A DNA stretch of 64,000 bases, taken from contig NZ_JAKJRU010000003.1 of the NCBI RefSeq assembly GCF_021726475.1, forward strand, positions 310,001-374,000, given 5' to 3'. The notes under the pieces were generated by a model. The model searched no databases. It was not told the origin of the DNA and saw only the letters and a list, made by a program, of their open reading frames with translations. The DNA is from Pseudomonas oligotrophica. GTDB lineage: Bacteria > Pseudomonadota > Gammaproteobacteria > Pseudomonadales > Pseudomonadaceae. Positions 28,286 to 36,062 of the stretch are shown one piece after another; the first letter of the stretch is position 1; each line of letters opens with the position of its first letter. A program made the position numbers and the translations under genes.

Positions 28286-28780
28286 TCACTCGACGCGCTG
28301 CTGGCCGCTGTAGGTCAGCGTGGCCCGGCAGCTGCGGCACAGGTAGCGGCGGCCCTTGCGTACCAGCGCGTGGCGTTGCGCGGTGAAGGCGAACTCCTGC
28401 TCGGGGCAGCGGCAACGGTACAGGTAGCGGGTGCGCGGGCGGTGCTGGATCTCGTAGGTGTGGCAGCGCTCCGGCGGTAGCTCGTAGACACCGCGCATGA
28501 TCAGTTGCCATTCCTCGCCATGCGGCTGGATACGCGGCCCGAACATCTGGTGGGCGACCAGGTGGGCGACTTCATGGGCCACCGTCTGGCGCAGGAAATG
28601 CTCAGTGTTCTCGCGGTACAGCTGGGCGTTGAAGCGCAGCAGGTTCTGCTGCAGATGGGCGACGCCGGCCTTCTGCCCGCGCAGCCTGAAGCTCACCTGC
28701 GGTCGCTCGAAGCGGCGCGCGAAGAACTGTTCGGCAAGCTGGTAGCAGGCCTCGACGCGCGCATGAAGTCGTTCGGGCAT
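28286..28780 (-). CDS. sprT: SprT family zinc metalloprotease
   Basis: A 164-residue SprT protein. The zinc-binding active site is HEVAHLVAHQMFG (HExxH, about residues 69-73). Two CxC/CxxC pairs, YRCRCPEQEF and YLCRSCRATL, form the C-terminal zinc ribbon of the family. SprT proteins are bacterial relatives of Spartan, the DNA-protein crosslink protease; the bacterial role is not settled. It stands alone between the MFS transporter (convergent) and the Yip1 pair. Confidence 0.93.
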   Translation of the reverse strand: MPERLHARVEACYQLAEQFFARRFERPQVSFRLRGQKAGVAHLQQNLLRFNAQLYRENTEHFLRQTVAHEVAHLVAHQMFGPRIQPHGEEWQLIMRGVYELPPERCHTYEIQHRPRTRYLYRCRCPEQEFAFTAQRHALVRKGRRYLCRSCRATLTYSGQQRVE

Positions 28781-28848
28781 AGGGCACTCCTGGGGAGCGC
28801 CGCATTATGCCAAACGACTCGCCGTGCGCCAGCGGTGGCGGACAGGCG

Positions 28849-29550
28849 TCACTCGCCGGGCCGCTCGTTGAAACGCCGCTCGTTGTCCAGGCCGCCGGGC
28901 GCTTGCTGCGGACGGTTCTGCTCGACGCCATAGCTCTGGTCCTGCGGTGCGTCGCGCTCGTAGGTCGGGTCCAGCGCCAGCGACCAGAACAGGATCATCG
29001 GCACCTTGAGATTGACCAGCACCAGCAGGCCGACGGCCCAGGTGCTGGCGCCGTAGAGGAAGGTGTTGCGGTCGTCGATGCGCATGAACTTCGGCAGGCC
29101 GACGAACAGCAGGTAGGTCGAGTACAGGCCGGCCGCCACCAGCACCAGGATGGCGATCCAGCGGGTGGGGTAGAGCGCGCCGAGCCCGGCGATGAAGAAC
29201 GGGGTGATCACGTAGGCGATGAAGCCGACGCACTGGTTGAAGGTCGGGCGCGCGTCGAAGGTGCGCGACATCCAGCGCAGGAAGAAGCCCATGATGAAGG
29301 TGCCGAGGATGATCGTCAGGTAGATCAGCCCGCTCAGCTGCAGTGCGCTGCGGGTGTCCAGCCAGATGCGCTCGTTCTCCACCAGGCTCCAGCCGACCAA
29401 GCGTGTGCCGATGAACATGCACACGGCGGGCAGCAGCGCCCATAGCAGCAGGTGCAGCAGGTAGTTCGAGCTGTTCTTCTCCTCGTCGCGGCGGATTTCA
29501 GTCCAGGCCTGGTCGGGTCGGGTCATCAAGGTGAAAAAGTGGGGAATCAT
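28849..29550 (-). CDS. Yip1 family membrane protein (paralogue A)
   Basis: A 233-residue protein with five predicted transmembrane helices. It begins MIPHFFTLMTRPDQAWTEIR, the usual start of bacterial Yip1-domain proteins (PF04893), and contains YLLFVGLPKFMRIDD near residue 148. A hydrophilic C-terminal tail of about 35 residues (DPTYERDAPQDQSYG onward) is absent from the neighbour. It is clearly paralogous to the next gene on the same strand (29713-30312). Function unknown; eukaryotic Yip1 acts in vesicle traffic, but nothing similar is shown in bacteria. Confidence 0.88.
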   Translation of the reverse strand: MIPHFFTLMTRPDQAWTEIRRDEEKNSSNYLLHLLLWALLPAVCMFIGTRLVGWSLVENERIWLDTRSALQLSGLIYLTIILGTFIMGFFLRWMSRTFDARPTFNQCVGFIAYVITPFFIAGLGALYPTRWIAILVLVAAGLYSTYLLFVGLPKFMRIDDRNTFLYGASTWAVGLLVLVNLKVPMILFWSLALDPTYERDAPQDQSYGVEQNRPQQAPGGLDNERRFNERPGE

Positions 29551-29669
29551 GGGGAGTCTCCATCTGCCTTGGATGGGCTTGCCACGGCAGCTCGGCCCTG
29601 GCCGGCGTTATCGATGTAGAACGGCGGATGGGCCAAGGGTTTCCGCCGTGCGGCGGAACCTGGAAACGC

Positions 29670-29701
29670 GAAGGGCCGCTCTATGGCGGCCCTTCGACAT
29701 G
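29670..29701 (-). terminator. Hairpin between the two Yip1 genes, possible weak terminator
   Basis: GAAGGGCCGC and GCGGCCCTTC form a 10-bp stem with a 6-base loop just after the stop of paralogue B (minus strand). The following sequence, GCGTTTCC, has only three T, so termination is likely partial. Confidence 0.5.
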
Positions 29702-29712
29702 GCGCGCGGGAG

Positions 29713-30312
29713 TCAGCGGACGTAGACCGGGCCCATGCCCATCCCCCAGAGGATCACCGAGATGGCGATGATCGCCACCAGCACCACCAGGCCGACCGCC
29801 AGCACCGAGCTGGAGAACATGAAGCCTTCGTCGTCCGGGATGTTCATGAACTTCGGCAGGCCGACGTACAGCAGGTAGGCCGTGTAGCAGACCGCCGCGG
29901 TGCCGACGATCATCGCCAGCCACAGGTGCGGGTAGAGCCCGGCCAGGCCACCGATGAACAGCGGCGTGGCGGTGTAGGCGGCGAAGACGATGCACTGGGT
30001 CAGCGAGGGGTTGGCGTCGTAGGTGCGCGCCATCCAGTGGATGAAGCCGCCCATGACCGCGACGCCCGCGAGCATCGCCAGGTAGGACATGATCGCCAGT
30101 TGCATGCAGCTCGCCTGCGTCAGCTTCACCGGCTCGCCGCCGTTGATGCTCCAGCCGACCTGGGTGGCGCCGATGAAGCCGGCGACCGCGGGGATGGCGG
30201 CAAGCAGCAGCACATGGGTCAGGTACATGTGGCTGACGGTCTCTTCCTCACCGCGGATCGTTTGCCACTCCTGGCCGGGGTGGGCGAACAGGCCCCAAAC
30301 GTGATTGATCAT
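29713..30312 (-). CDS. Yip1 family membrane protein (paralogue B)
   Basis: A 199-residue, five-helix Yip1-domain protein. It starts MINHVWGLFAHPGQEWQTIR and carries YLLYVGLPKFMNIPDDEGF near residue 150, matching paralogue A block for block: the 'HW/RWMARTYDA' and 'TPLFIGGLAGLYP' segments align with RWMSRTFDA and TPFFIAGLGALYP. It lacks the polar tail. The gene pair arose by duplication and has diverged substantially. It is the upstream member of the pair; a hairpin separates them by about 160 bp. Confidence 0.88.
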   Translation of the reverse strand: MINHVWGLFAHPGQEWQTIRGEEETVSHMYLTHVLLLAAIPAVAGFIGATQVGWSINGGEPVKLTQASCMQLAIMSYLAMLAGVAVMGGFIHWMARTYDANPSLTQCIVFAAYTATPLFIGGLAGLYPHLWLAMIVGTAAVCYTAYLLYVGLPKFMNIPDDEGFMFSSSVLAVGLVVLVAIIAISVILWGMGMGPVYVR

Positions 30313-30456
30313 GTCGGCGTCTCCTCAATGGTGGGAGGTCGCTTTGCCATGTTGATACAGTGGTCCCTGGTACGGCTGCTGCGACCTTATGCCGCAGTAT
30401 AGGAGCGCACCCCGGCGGTGCCGATGGCTCGGTTAGAGCGAATGGAAGCTATGGGG

Positions 30457-31053
30457 TCAGTGGTAATAGCGCTGCAGTATTTCCAGCGCCAGGTTGATCG
30501 ACTGCAGCCGCTCGGTGCTGCCGCCGCGGTCGGGATGATGCAAGCCGACCAGTTGCCGGTAGCGCTGCTTGACCAGCACGGCGGTGACCGGCTCGCTGCT
30601 GCGGTCCAGCTCGAACAGCTCCAGCGCCGCCTGCTTCTCGTCGCCGCCCTGCATGCGCGTCCAGAAGCTGGCCAGCAGCCGCTCCACGTCCGCCTCGTCG
30701 GTATCGCGCAGGTTGTCCAGGTCCAGATAGTAGTCACGCAGCGGGTCGCGTTCGGCCAGTGCGGCCTCGCCGGCGCCGTAGGGCAGCAGGCGGATCGCCA
30801 TGGGGCTGATCGCCAGGTGCGCGCTGGCCGCTTCGCGCAGGCGGTCGCGCAGCCGGTAGAGGGCGTTGAACACCAGGAAATGGCTGCGGAACAGCACCAG
30901 CTTGTCGGTCAATGGCAGGTTGGGAATGTGCGTGCTGTGGCGCCGCTTGAGCGCCTGGATCAGCTCGTACTCGCTCAGGCCCTCGGGGCGTTCGCGCAGC
31001 AGCACCAGCAACTGCTCGCAAAGGTCCAGGGCGGGGGAGAGGTCTTCTGTCAT
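30457..31053 (-). CDS. DnaJ-related co-chaperone-like protein
   Basis: A 198-residue protein with an N-terminal 'DnaJ-related' domain (CEQLLVLLRERPEGLSEYEL, LVLFRSHFLVFNALYRLRDR) and a C-terminal J-like segment containing the HPD motif in LVGLHHPDRGGSTERLQ. The J domain would contact Hsp70 (DnaK). It is a known gammaproteobacterial family with no assigned client. It is divergent from ttcA. Confidence 0.88.
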   Translation of the reverse strand: MTEDLSPALDLCEQLLVLLRERPEGLSEYELIQALKRRHSTHIPNLPLTDKLVLFRSHFLVFNALYRLRDRLREAASAHLAISPMAIRLLPYGAGEAALAERDPLRDYYLDLDNLRDTDEADVERLLASFWTRMQGGDEKQAALELFELDRSSEPVTAVLVKQRYRQLVGLHHPDRGGSTERLQSINLALEILQRYYH

Positions 31054-31180
31054 CGGCCGACCCTAGCACGCGGCAGTAGCGGCCGGGTGGCGCGGCGTCA
31101 CAGGCTGGTGACGGTCGGGCTGGGGCGGCGCGCGCTTTGCGCGTAAAATGCGCGGCTTTGCATTCCTCCGGACATCCACC

Positions 31181-32005
31181 ATGGGCACCCTTTCGGTCAA
31201 CCAGAACAAGCTGCAGAAGCGCATTCGCCGCCTGGCCGGCGAAGCCATCACCGATTTCAACATGATCGAGGACGGCGACAAGGTCATGGTCTGCCTGTCC
31301 GGCGGCAAGGACAGCTACACCATGCTCGACGTGCTGCTCTACCTGCAGAAGGTCGCGCCGATCAAGTTCGAGATCGTCGCGGTGAACATGGACCAGAAGC
31401 AACCGGGCTTTCCCGAGCACGTGCTGCCCGAGTACCTCAAGGGCCTGGGCATCGAGTACCACATCATCGAGAAGGACACCTACTCGGTGGTCAAGGAGAA
31501 GATCCCGGAGGGCAAGACCACCTGCTCGCTGTGTTCGCGCCTGCGTCGCGGCACGCTGTACACCTTCGCCGACGAGATCGGCGCGACCAAGATGGCGCTC
31601 GGGCACCACCGCGACGACATCCTCGAGACCTTCTTCCTCAACATGTTCTATGGCGGCACGCTCAAGGCCATGCCACCCAAGCTGCTCTCCGACGACGGCC
31701 GCAACGTGGTGATCCGCCCGCTGGCCTACTGCAGCGAGGCCGATATCGAGGCCTATTCGAAGATCAGGGAATTCCCGATCATCCCGTGCAACCTCTGCGG
31801 CTCGCAGGAGAACCTGCAGCGCCAGGTGGTCAAGGAGATGCTGCAGGAATGGGAGCGCAAGTCGCCGGGGCGCACCGAGATCATGTTCCGCGCGCTGCAG
31901 AACGTGGTGCCCTCGCAATTGGCCGATCGCAACCTGTTCGACTTCCAGAGCCTGCGCATCGACGACAGCGCCACGCCGCGCTTCGTCGAGGTGATGAGCC
32001 TGTAA
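31181..32005 (+). CDS. ttcA: tRNA 2-thiocytidine(32) synthetase TtcA
   Basis: TtcA thiolates C32 of certain tRNAs, using ATP and a [4Fe-4S] cluster. The 274-residue protein has the PP-loop [10 protein letters not shown] (about residues 41-50), the cluster cysteines CSLC (about 117-120), and a third in [15 protein letters not shown] (about 208). [19 protein letters not shown] is the second family motif. The ATG at 31181 is chosen because MGTLSVNQ is the usual start; the ORF upstream to 31148 has no family match. It precedes the aromatic leader region of the DAHP synthase gene but has its own terminator-like hairpin at 32029-32046. Confidence 0.95.
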   Translation: MGTLSVNQNKLQKRIRRLAGEAITDFNMIEDGDKVMVCLSGGKDSYTMLDVLLYLQKVAPIKFEIVAVNMDQKQPGFPEHVLPEYLKGLGIEYHIIEKDTYSVVKEKIPEGKTTCSLCSRLRRGTLYTFADEIGATKMALGHHRDDILETFFLNMFYGGTLKAMPPKLLSDDGRNVVIRPLAYCSEADIEAYSKIREFPIIPCNLCGSQENLQRQVVKEMLQEWERKSPGRTEIMFRALQNVVPSQLADRNLFDFQSLRIDDSATPRFVEVMSL

Positions 32006-32028
32006 TCGGGCGCTTGCCGCTTCCGCAG

Positions 32029-32046
32029 GGCGGGCTTCAGCCCGCC
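32029..32046 (+). terminator. Hairpin after ttcA
   Basis: GGCGGGC-TTCA-GCCCGCC forms a 7-bp stem 24 bp after the ttcA stop. There is no T run, so it is a 3' stabilising hairpin or REP-like palindrome as much as a terminator. Confidence 0.4.
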
Positions 32047-32112
32047 ATTGGCATCCACCCGCTGTTGCGCTGGGCCAAGCCCACCCTGCGGGCTTCTTCT
32101 TCGCCATGCGGG

Positions 32113-32142
32113 TTGAAAGCCGCACGCCGGGCGGAGTATGGT
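32113..32142 (+). promoter_or_regulatory. Predicted sigma-70 promoter of the leader-aroF unit
   Basis: TTGAAA (32113-32118), an 18-bp spacer and TATGGT (32137-32142) place a transcription start near 32149, about 17 bases before the leader-peptide ATG. It is a good match by position and hexamers but unproven. Confidence 0.55.
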
Positions 32143-32165
32143 TCGGCCATCGTCTGGAGATCAGC

Positions 32166-32294
32166 ATGTCCCTGAACCCCGTAGCCCTCCCCGTTGTCGA
32201 TGCCGGTGCCATGTGCGCTGCGCTCGTTCGTGGGCAGGTTGCGGCGGCTGCCTATTACTTTTTCGGGTATTGGTTTAGCCACAGGCGCGCCTGA
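32166..32294 (+). CDS. Aromatic-rich leader peptide upstream of DAHP synthase
   Basis: A 42-codon reading frame with a GGAG site six bases before its ATG. Codons 30-37 (32253-32276) read Tyr-Tyr-Phe-Phe-Gly-Tyr-Trp-Phe, seven aromatic residues in eight, covering all three end products of the shikimate pathway. The bases GGGTAT at 32265-32270, within these codons, can pair with ATACCC at 32294-32299. The next hairpin is GGCGCCCT (32304-32311) with AGGGTCGCC (32319-32327). A strong terminator follows at 32344. This is the classic layout of ribosome-mediated attenuation: stalling at scarce aromatic codons would free downstream RNA to avoid the terminator. No other function is evident. Confidence 0.7.
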   Translation: MSLNPVALPVVDAGAMCAALVRGQVAAAAYYFFGYWFSHRRA

Positions 32295-32343
32295 TACCCC
32301 ACAGGCGCCCTAGCAAGCAGGGTCGCCACCAGAGCAGTTTTCG

Positions 32344-32381
32344 AACCCCCGGTCGGCCACCCGACCGGGGGTTTTGTTTTT
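32344..32381 (+). terminator. Attenuator-type intrinsic terminator before aroF
   Basis: AACCCCCGGTCGG / CCGACCGGGGGTT form a 13-bp stem with a 4-base loop, followed by TTTGTTTTT. It lies 50 bp after the leader peptide stop and 181 bp before the DAHP synthase start, so transcripts must read through it to express the enzyme. Confidence 0.88.
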
Positions 32382-32418
32382 CCGACCGTCCACGATCCAA
32401 CGCACCGAGGAACACGCC

Positions 32419-32517
32419 ATGACCGCTTACCGCACCGACCGTTACTACCGCTACGACTGGCGATTTAGCCGCTTCACCGCCGCTGTCCTGAAACCGCACG
32501 ACCGAACACTCGACTAG
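32419..32517 (+). CDS. Second small Tyr-rich reading frame between terminator and aroF
   Basis: A 32-codon frame with a GAGGAA site six bases before the ATG. Tyr is at codons 4, 9, 10 and 12, Trp at 14, and Phe at 16 and 19, interleaved with Arg. Seven of the first nineteen residues are aromatic. It is downstream of the terminator, so it is present only in read-through mRNA. A hairpin (CGCGGG-AACA-CCCGCG, about 32524-32539) follows its stop and precedes the aroF ribosome site at about 32547, suggesting a second, translational tier of control. Its reality as a translated gene is uncertain. Confidence 0.5.
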   Translation: MTAYRTDRYYRYDWRFSRFTAAVLKPHDRTLD

Positions 32518-32562
32518 CGCCGCCGCGGGAACACCCGCGCCGGCAGAAGGAATCGCCAGATC

Positions 32563-33624
32563 ATGACTACCACCGCAACCGTCCAGACCCTCATCGAGCC
32601 CAGCACCGCCTGCCGCAGTGCCCAGCCTTTGCCCAGCCCCGCCGTCCTGCGCCAGCGCCTGCCGCTCTCCGCTGAGCTGGCCGCCCGCGTCCACGCCGAT
32701 CGCAATGCCATCCGTGCCGTCCTCGACGGCCGTGACCCGCGGCTGCTGGTCGTCGTCGGGCCCTGTTCGCTGCACGACCCGGTCGCCGCGCTGGAGTACG
32801 CCGAGCGCCTCGCGGCCCTTGCGCCGCAGCTGAGCGACCAGCTTCTGCTGGTCATGCGCGCCTACGTGGAAAAGCCGCGCACCACGGTCGGCTGGAAGGG
32901 CCTGCTCTACGATCCGCATCTCGATGGCAGCGGCGACATGGCCGAAGGGCTGCGCCTGTCGCGGCGGCTGATGCTGGATATTCTCGAGACCGGCCTGCCG
33001 ATTGCCAGCGAGCTGCTGCAGCCGATGGCCGCGGGCTACTTCGACGACCTGCTCGGCTGGGCGGCGATCGGTGCGCGCACCAGCGAATCGCAGATCCATC
33101 GGGAGATGGTCAGCGGCCTGGACCTGCCGGTGGGCTTCAAGAACGGCACCGACGGCAGCCTGGGCATCGCCTGCGACGCCATGCGCTCGGCCGCGCATCC
33201 GCACCGGCACTTCGGCATCGACGCCCTGGGCCACCCGGCGCTGCTGGAAACCCGCGGCAACCCGGACACCCACCTGGTGCTGCGCGGCGGCCACGGCGCG
33301 CCGAACTACGATGCCGCCAGCATCGCCGCCGCACGCGCGGCGCTGCAAAAGCAGGGCATCGCGCCAGGCATCATGGTCGATTGCAGCCACGCCAACAGCG
33401 GCAAGGACCCGCTGCGCCAGCCCGCGGTGCTGCAGGCGGTGATCGCCCAGCGCCTGGCGGGCGACGCGAGCCTGCGTGGCGTGATGCTCGAGAGTCACCT
33501 GTTCGACGGTTGCCAGCCGCTGTCCGGCGAGCTGCGCTACGGCGTGTCGATCACCGATGGCTGCCTGGGCTGGACCGGCACCGAGCAACTGCTGCGCCAG
33601 GCCGCCGAGGCGCTGCGCGGCTGA
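32563..33624 (+). CDS. aroF: 3-deoxy-7-phosphoheptulonate (DAHP) synthase, class I
   Basis: The first committed enzyme of the shikimate pathway, condensing phosphoenolpyruvate and erythrose-4-phosphate. The 353-residue protein has the type I-alpha (AroF/AroG/AroH) motifs: VVVGPCSLHDPVAALEYAERL (metal Cys, about residue 67), YVEKPRTTVGWKG, NGTDGSLGIACDAM, LRGGHGAPNYD and MVDCSHANSGKDP (metal Asp). The start ATG follows AAGG at 12 bases, weakly spaced. Which amino acid inhibits it cannot be read with confidence; the leader peptide codes for Tyr, Phe and Trp. The gene is expected to be under attenuation by the upstream leader region. Confidence 0.95.
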   Translation: MTTTATVQTLIEPSTACRSAQPLPSPAVLRQRLPLSAELAARVHADRNAIRAVLDGRDPRLLVVVGPCSLHDPVAALEYAERLAALAPQLSDQLLLVMRAYVEKPRTTVGWKGLLYDPHLDGSGDMAEGLRLSRRLMLDILETGLPIASELLQPMAAGYFDDLLGWAAIGARTSESQIHREMVSGLDLPVGFKNGTDGSLGIACDAMRSAAHPHRHFGIDALGHPALLETRGNPDTHLVLRGGHGAPNYDAASIAAARAALQKQGIAPGIMVDCSHANSGKDPLRQPAVLQAVIAQRLAGDASLRGVMLESHLFDGCQPLSGELRYGVSITDGCLGWTGTEQLLRQAAEALRG

Positions 33625-33640
33625 GTTGACGACCAGCGCC

Positions 33641-33824
33641 GCGGTGGAAAATCGCCGCGCGGGTTTTCCATCCCTACGGATACCGGAGCCATGGCCGCAG
33701 CTGGGCCGCGGATGCCGTAGGGTGGATGGCCGAAGCCATCCACGCGGCTTGGTGGTCGGCCACGCTTCCACGTTCGGCTATGTACAGCGTGGAAAATCGC
33801 CGCGCGAGTTTTCCACGCTACGGC
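33641..33824. repeat. REP-type repeats, three palindromes
   Basis: GTGGAAAATCGCCGCGCGGG..TTTTCCATCCCTACGG (33644-33679), CCGTAGGGTGGATGG..GCCATCCACGC (33715-33745) and CGTGGAAAATCGCCGCG..TTTTCCACGCTACGG (33788-33824) are relatives of the elements at 21.9-22.6 and 28.2 kb. They fill the gap between aroF and the glycosylase gene, with no gene present. Confidence 0.8.
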
Positions 33825-33892
33825 TTGACGCTTGCGGCGTACGGTCATCCCCGGCACCCTTTGCCGTCGCTTGCCCACCGAAAGGCCCTGCC

Positions 33893-34564
33893 ATGCACGA
33901 CTACAAATGGCTGCACGAATACTGCCTCAACCGCTTCGGTTCGGCCGCCGCGCTGGAGGCGCGCCTGCTGCAGCCGCGCAGCGCCGAGGAACTGCGGGCG
34001 CTGCCGGATGACCGCTACCTGTCGCAGATCAGCCTGCGCATCTTCCGTGCCGGGCTCAAGCACAGCCTGGTCGACGCCAAGTGGCCTGCCTTCGAGAAGG
34101 CTTTCTTCGGCTTCGACCCGGAGAAGGTCGTGCTCATGGGCGGCGAGCACATCGAGCGGCTGATGCAGAACGCCGAGCTGATCCGCCATCTCGGCAAGCT
34201 CAAGAGCGTGCCGCGCAACGCCCAGTTCGTGCTCGACGTGGCCCGGGAGCAAGGCAGCTTCGGCAAGCTGATCGCCGACTGGCCGGGCAGCAACATCGTC
34301 GGCTTGTGGCGCCACCTGGCCAGGCACGGCAGCCAGCTGGGCGGGCTGTCGGCGCCGCGTCTGCTGCGCATGGTCGGTAAGGACACCTTCATTCCCAGCA
34401 ACGACGTGGTCGCCGCGCTCAAGGCGCAGGAAGTCATCGACAAGGCGCCCACCAGCCAGCGTGACCTGAGTGCCGTGCAGGCCGCGTTCAACACCTGGCA
34501 GCAGCAAAGCGGCCGGCCGCTGTGCCAGCTCTCGGCGATGCTCGCCTTCACCGTCAATCACTGA
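33893..34564 (+). CDS. DNA-3-methyladenine glycosylase I family protein
   Basis: A 223-residue base-excision-repair glycosylase of the Tag family (Adenine_glyco). Family blocks are DDRYLSQISLRIFRAGLKHS, AFFGFDPEKVVLMGGEHIER and ELIRHLGKLKSVPRNAQFVL. It lacks the N-terminal zinc-binding Cys-Gly-Trp start of E. coli Tag, so it is the shorter, more divergent form common in Pseudomonas. The catalytic behaviour on 3-methyladenine is inferred from family. The ATG at 33893 has an AAAGG-type site. Neighbouring genes give no functional link. Confidence 0.78.
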   Translation: MHDYKWLHEYCLNRFGSAAALEARLLQPRSAEELRALPDDRYLSQISLRIFRAGLKHSLVDAKWPAFEKAFFGFDPEKVVLMGGEHIERLMQNAELIRHLGKLKSVPRNAQFVLDVAREQGSFGKLIADWPGSNIVGLWRHLARHGSQLGGLSAPRLLRMVGKDTFIPSNDVVAALKAQEVIDKAPTSQRDLSAVQAAFNTWQQQSGRPLCQLSAMLAFTVNH

Positions 34565-34649
34565 CTTTCCGGGCTTCGCCGAGCCCGGTCGCTGCGCTGC
34601 GACGCTTTGTCCCGTTCCGCCGCTTCGGTGGCGGGCCTAGAGTGCAAAC

Positions 34650-35021
34650 ATGACCAGCGTCAAGATTTCCCGCAGCCCGCTCGCCTGGATGTTGCTCGCC
34701 ATCATCCTGGCGAACCTCTATGCCTGCACGCTGGAGCACGGCCGCCACGTCGGCTTCCGCCTGGCGCTCGGCGATCCGGCGCTGTGCCTGTCGACTGCCG
34801 ATCCGGGCGCTGACGTCGGCCAACCGCCCCTGGCCGGCGGACCTTTGTCCCACCAGATGCCCTACGACTGTCCGCTGTGCAGTGCCGGCCTGCTGGTCGT
34901 CGCGCTGCTGCTGTGCCTCGGCTGGCTAGGGCGCGCCGTACGGCGTCGACCACAGCCAGCCGGTGTGCTACCGCGCTCGCCTCGCGCCCACTGGCCTTCG
35001 CTGAACCCACGCGCTCCCTGA
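34650..35021 (+). CDS. DUF2946-like small exported/membrane protein
   Basis: A 123-residue protein with an N-terminal hydrophobic segment (LAWMLLAIILANLYACTLEH), a middle carrying MPYDCPLCSAGLL, and a second transmembrane helix (LLVVALLLCLGWLG). The CPLC motif between two hydrophobic segments matches the DUF2946 proteins of Pseudomonas, some of which lie near copper genes; there is no copper gene here. A metal-related role would be speculation. The ATG at 34650 lacks a strong ribosome site. Confidence 0.6.
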   Translation: MTSVKISRSPLAWMLLAIILANLYACTLEHGRHVGFRLALGDPALCLSTADPGADVGQPPLAGGPLSHQMPYDCPLCSAGLLVVALLLCLGWLGRAVRRRPQPAGVLPRSPRAHWPSLNPRAP

Positions 35022-35102
35022 ACCGAACCCGATCGTCGGGCCCCGGCTACCTTGGCCGCCGGGGTGTCTCGCCGCGCCTGCGGCACTCCTGGAGCGCTTC
35101 AC

Positions 35103-35654
35103 ATGACCGCGATGGAAAGATTTGCCCGCGCCGACGGCCGCGCTGCGTGCCGCCTGCCGTTTCCCGATTACCCGAGCAATGCGCGCAGCTTCGTCCACCT
35201 GGATGCCAAGCTGCTGCCGTACTGGCACGCGCTGTTCGACATCTGCCCCGGCCTGCTCAAGCTGGACCCGCCTGACGGCCTGGACTTGTTCCGCCAGTTC
35301 ATGACCTGGGCCTACGGCCGGCAACTGGCGCTCAACTGGACCTTTCACCTGAACGTCTGCCGCTGGCTGCTCGGCTCGCCCTACGGCCCGCAACTGGACG
35401 AGGAACTGGTCGAGACCATGCTGGTGGCCGCGGCGGCGCGCTGGGTCAGCCGCGACGACAGTGCGGCCCTCGGCGTGGTGCTCGGCTGGCAGGGCGGGGT
35501 GCGGGTGTTCGACTGGAAAGCCCGGGCGCGCCTGGTCGGCCGTAGCCCGGCGGCGGAGCAGGAGGAACTGCCACCGCTGCCCTGGGACTTTGCCTGGTGC
35601 CCGTTGTCCAGCAGCAACGCGAGCGCCTTTCGCCGTTGGCTGAGGGTGTCCTGA
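35103..35654 (+). CDS. Conserved hypothetical protein
   Basis: A 183-residue cytosolic protein that I do not recognise. The start at 35103 (MTAMERFARA) is chosen because the upstream extension to 35052 is Gly/Arg-rich without family character. Visible features are FPDYPSNARSFVHLDAKLLP, a Trp-rich middle (FMTWAYGRQLALNWTFHLNV) and PWDFAWCPLSSS near the C-terminus. It has no signal peptide or helix long enough for a membrane. It precedes a 408-bp gap and the cyd operon on the same strand; any link to cytochrome bd is untested. Confidence 0.65.
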   Translation: MTAMERFARADGRAACRLPFPDYPSNARSFVHLDAKLLPYWHALFDICPGLLKLDPPDGLDLFRQFMTWAYGRQLALNWTFHLNVCRWLLGSPYGPQLDEELVETMLVAAAARWVSRDDSAALGVVLGWQGGVRVFDWKARARLVGRSPAAEQEELPPLPWDFAWCPLSSSNASAFRRWLRVS

Positions 35655-36062
35655 TGCGACAGTCTGCCGCAGCGAAGGCCGCGCCCGGGCGTTGCCGACC
35701 ACTCGCTCGCTGCCGTTGGCCGGCCGGCTTGCGTCAGCAATCCGGTGCCGGGTTGATCTGGCGCAGGGTCGCGGCTGATTGCCGGGCGGCAAGCAGGCTG
35801 CGGGCGTCTAACCTGGCCAGGCGAAGCGAACCGACCGAGCCCCGGCCTGCGGCGGGCTGTCGCAATTGCCGCGGCAAAGTGCCGGCCGGAGACTACATCT
35901 GTCTTCGGCCCGGGCAATCCACGGCAGGGCTTGGGACAACGCGATTGAGCCGGGCAACCACTGCCGGTCCAGGCCCCCGCCCCATCGGGGGCCGTCAATC
36001 GCAGACTGCGCGTCGGCTCGCCGGGCGCACCGGCGGCAGGCTGCGTTGAAGGAGCAGACGCA
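35655..36062. other. 408-bp gap upstream of cydP: hairpins, no gene
   Basis: No credible reading frame is found on either strand. GGCCCCCG-CCCCAT-CGGGGGCC (35971-35992) is an 8-bp stem with a 6-base loop and no T run. A ribosome site AAGGAG lies at 36048-36053 before cydP. I looked for an ANR/FNR box and saw none. The gap probably contains the cyd promoter and a long 5' leader. Confidence 0.5.
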
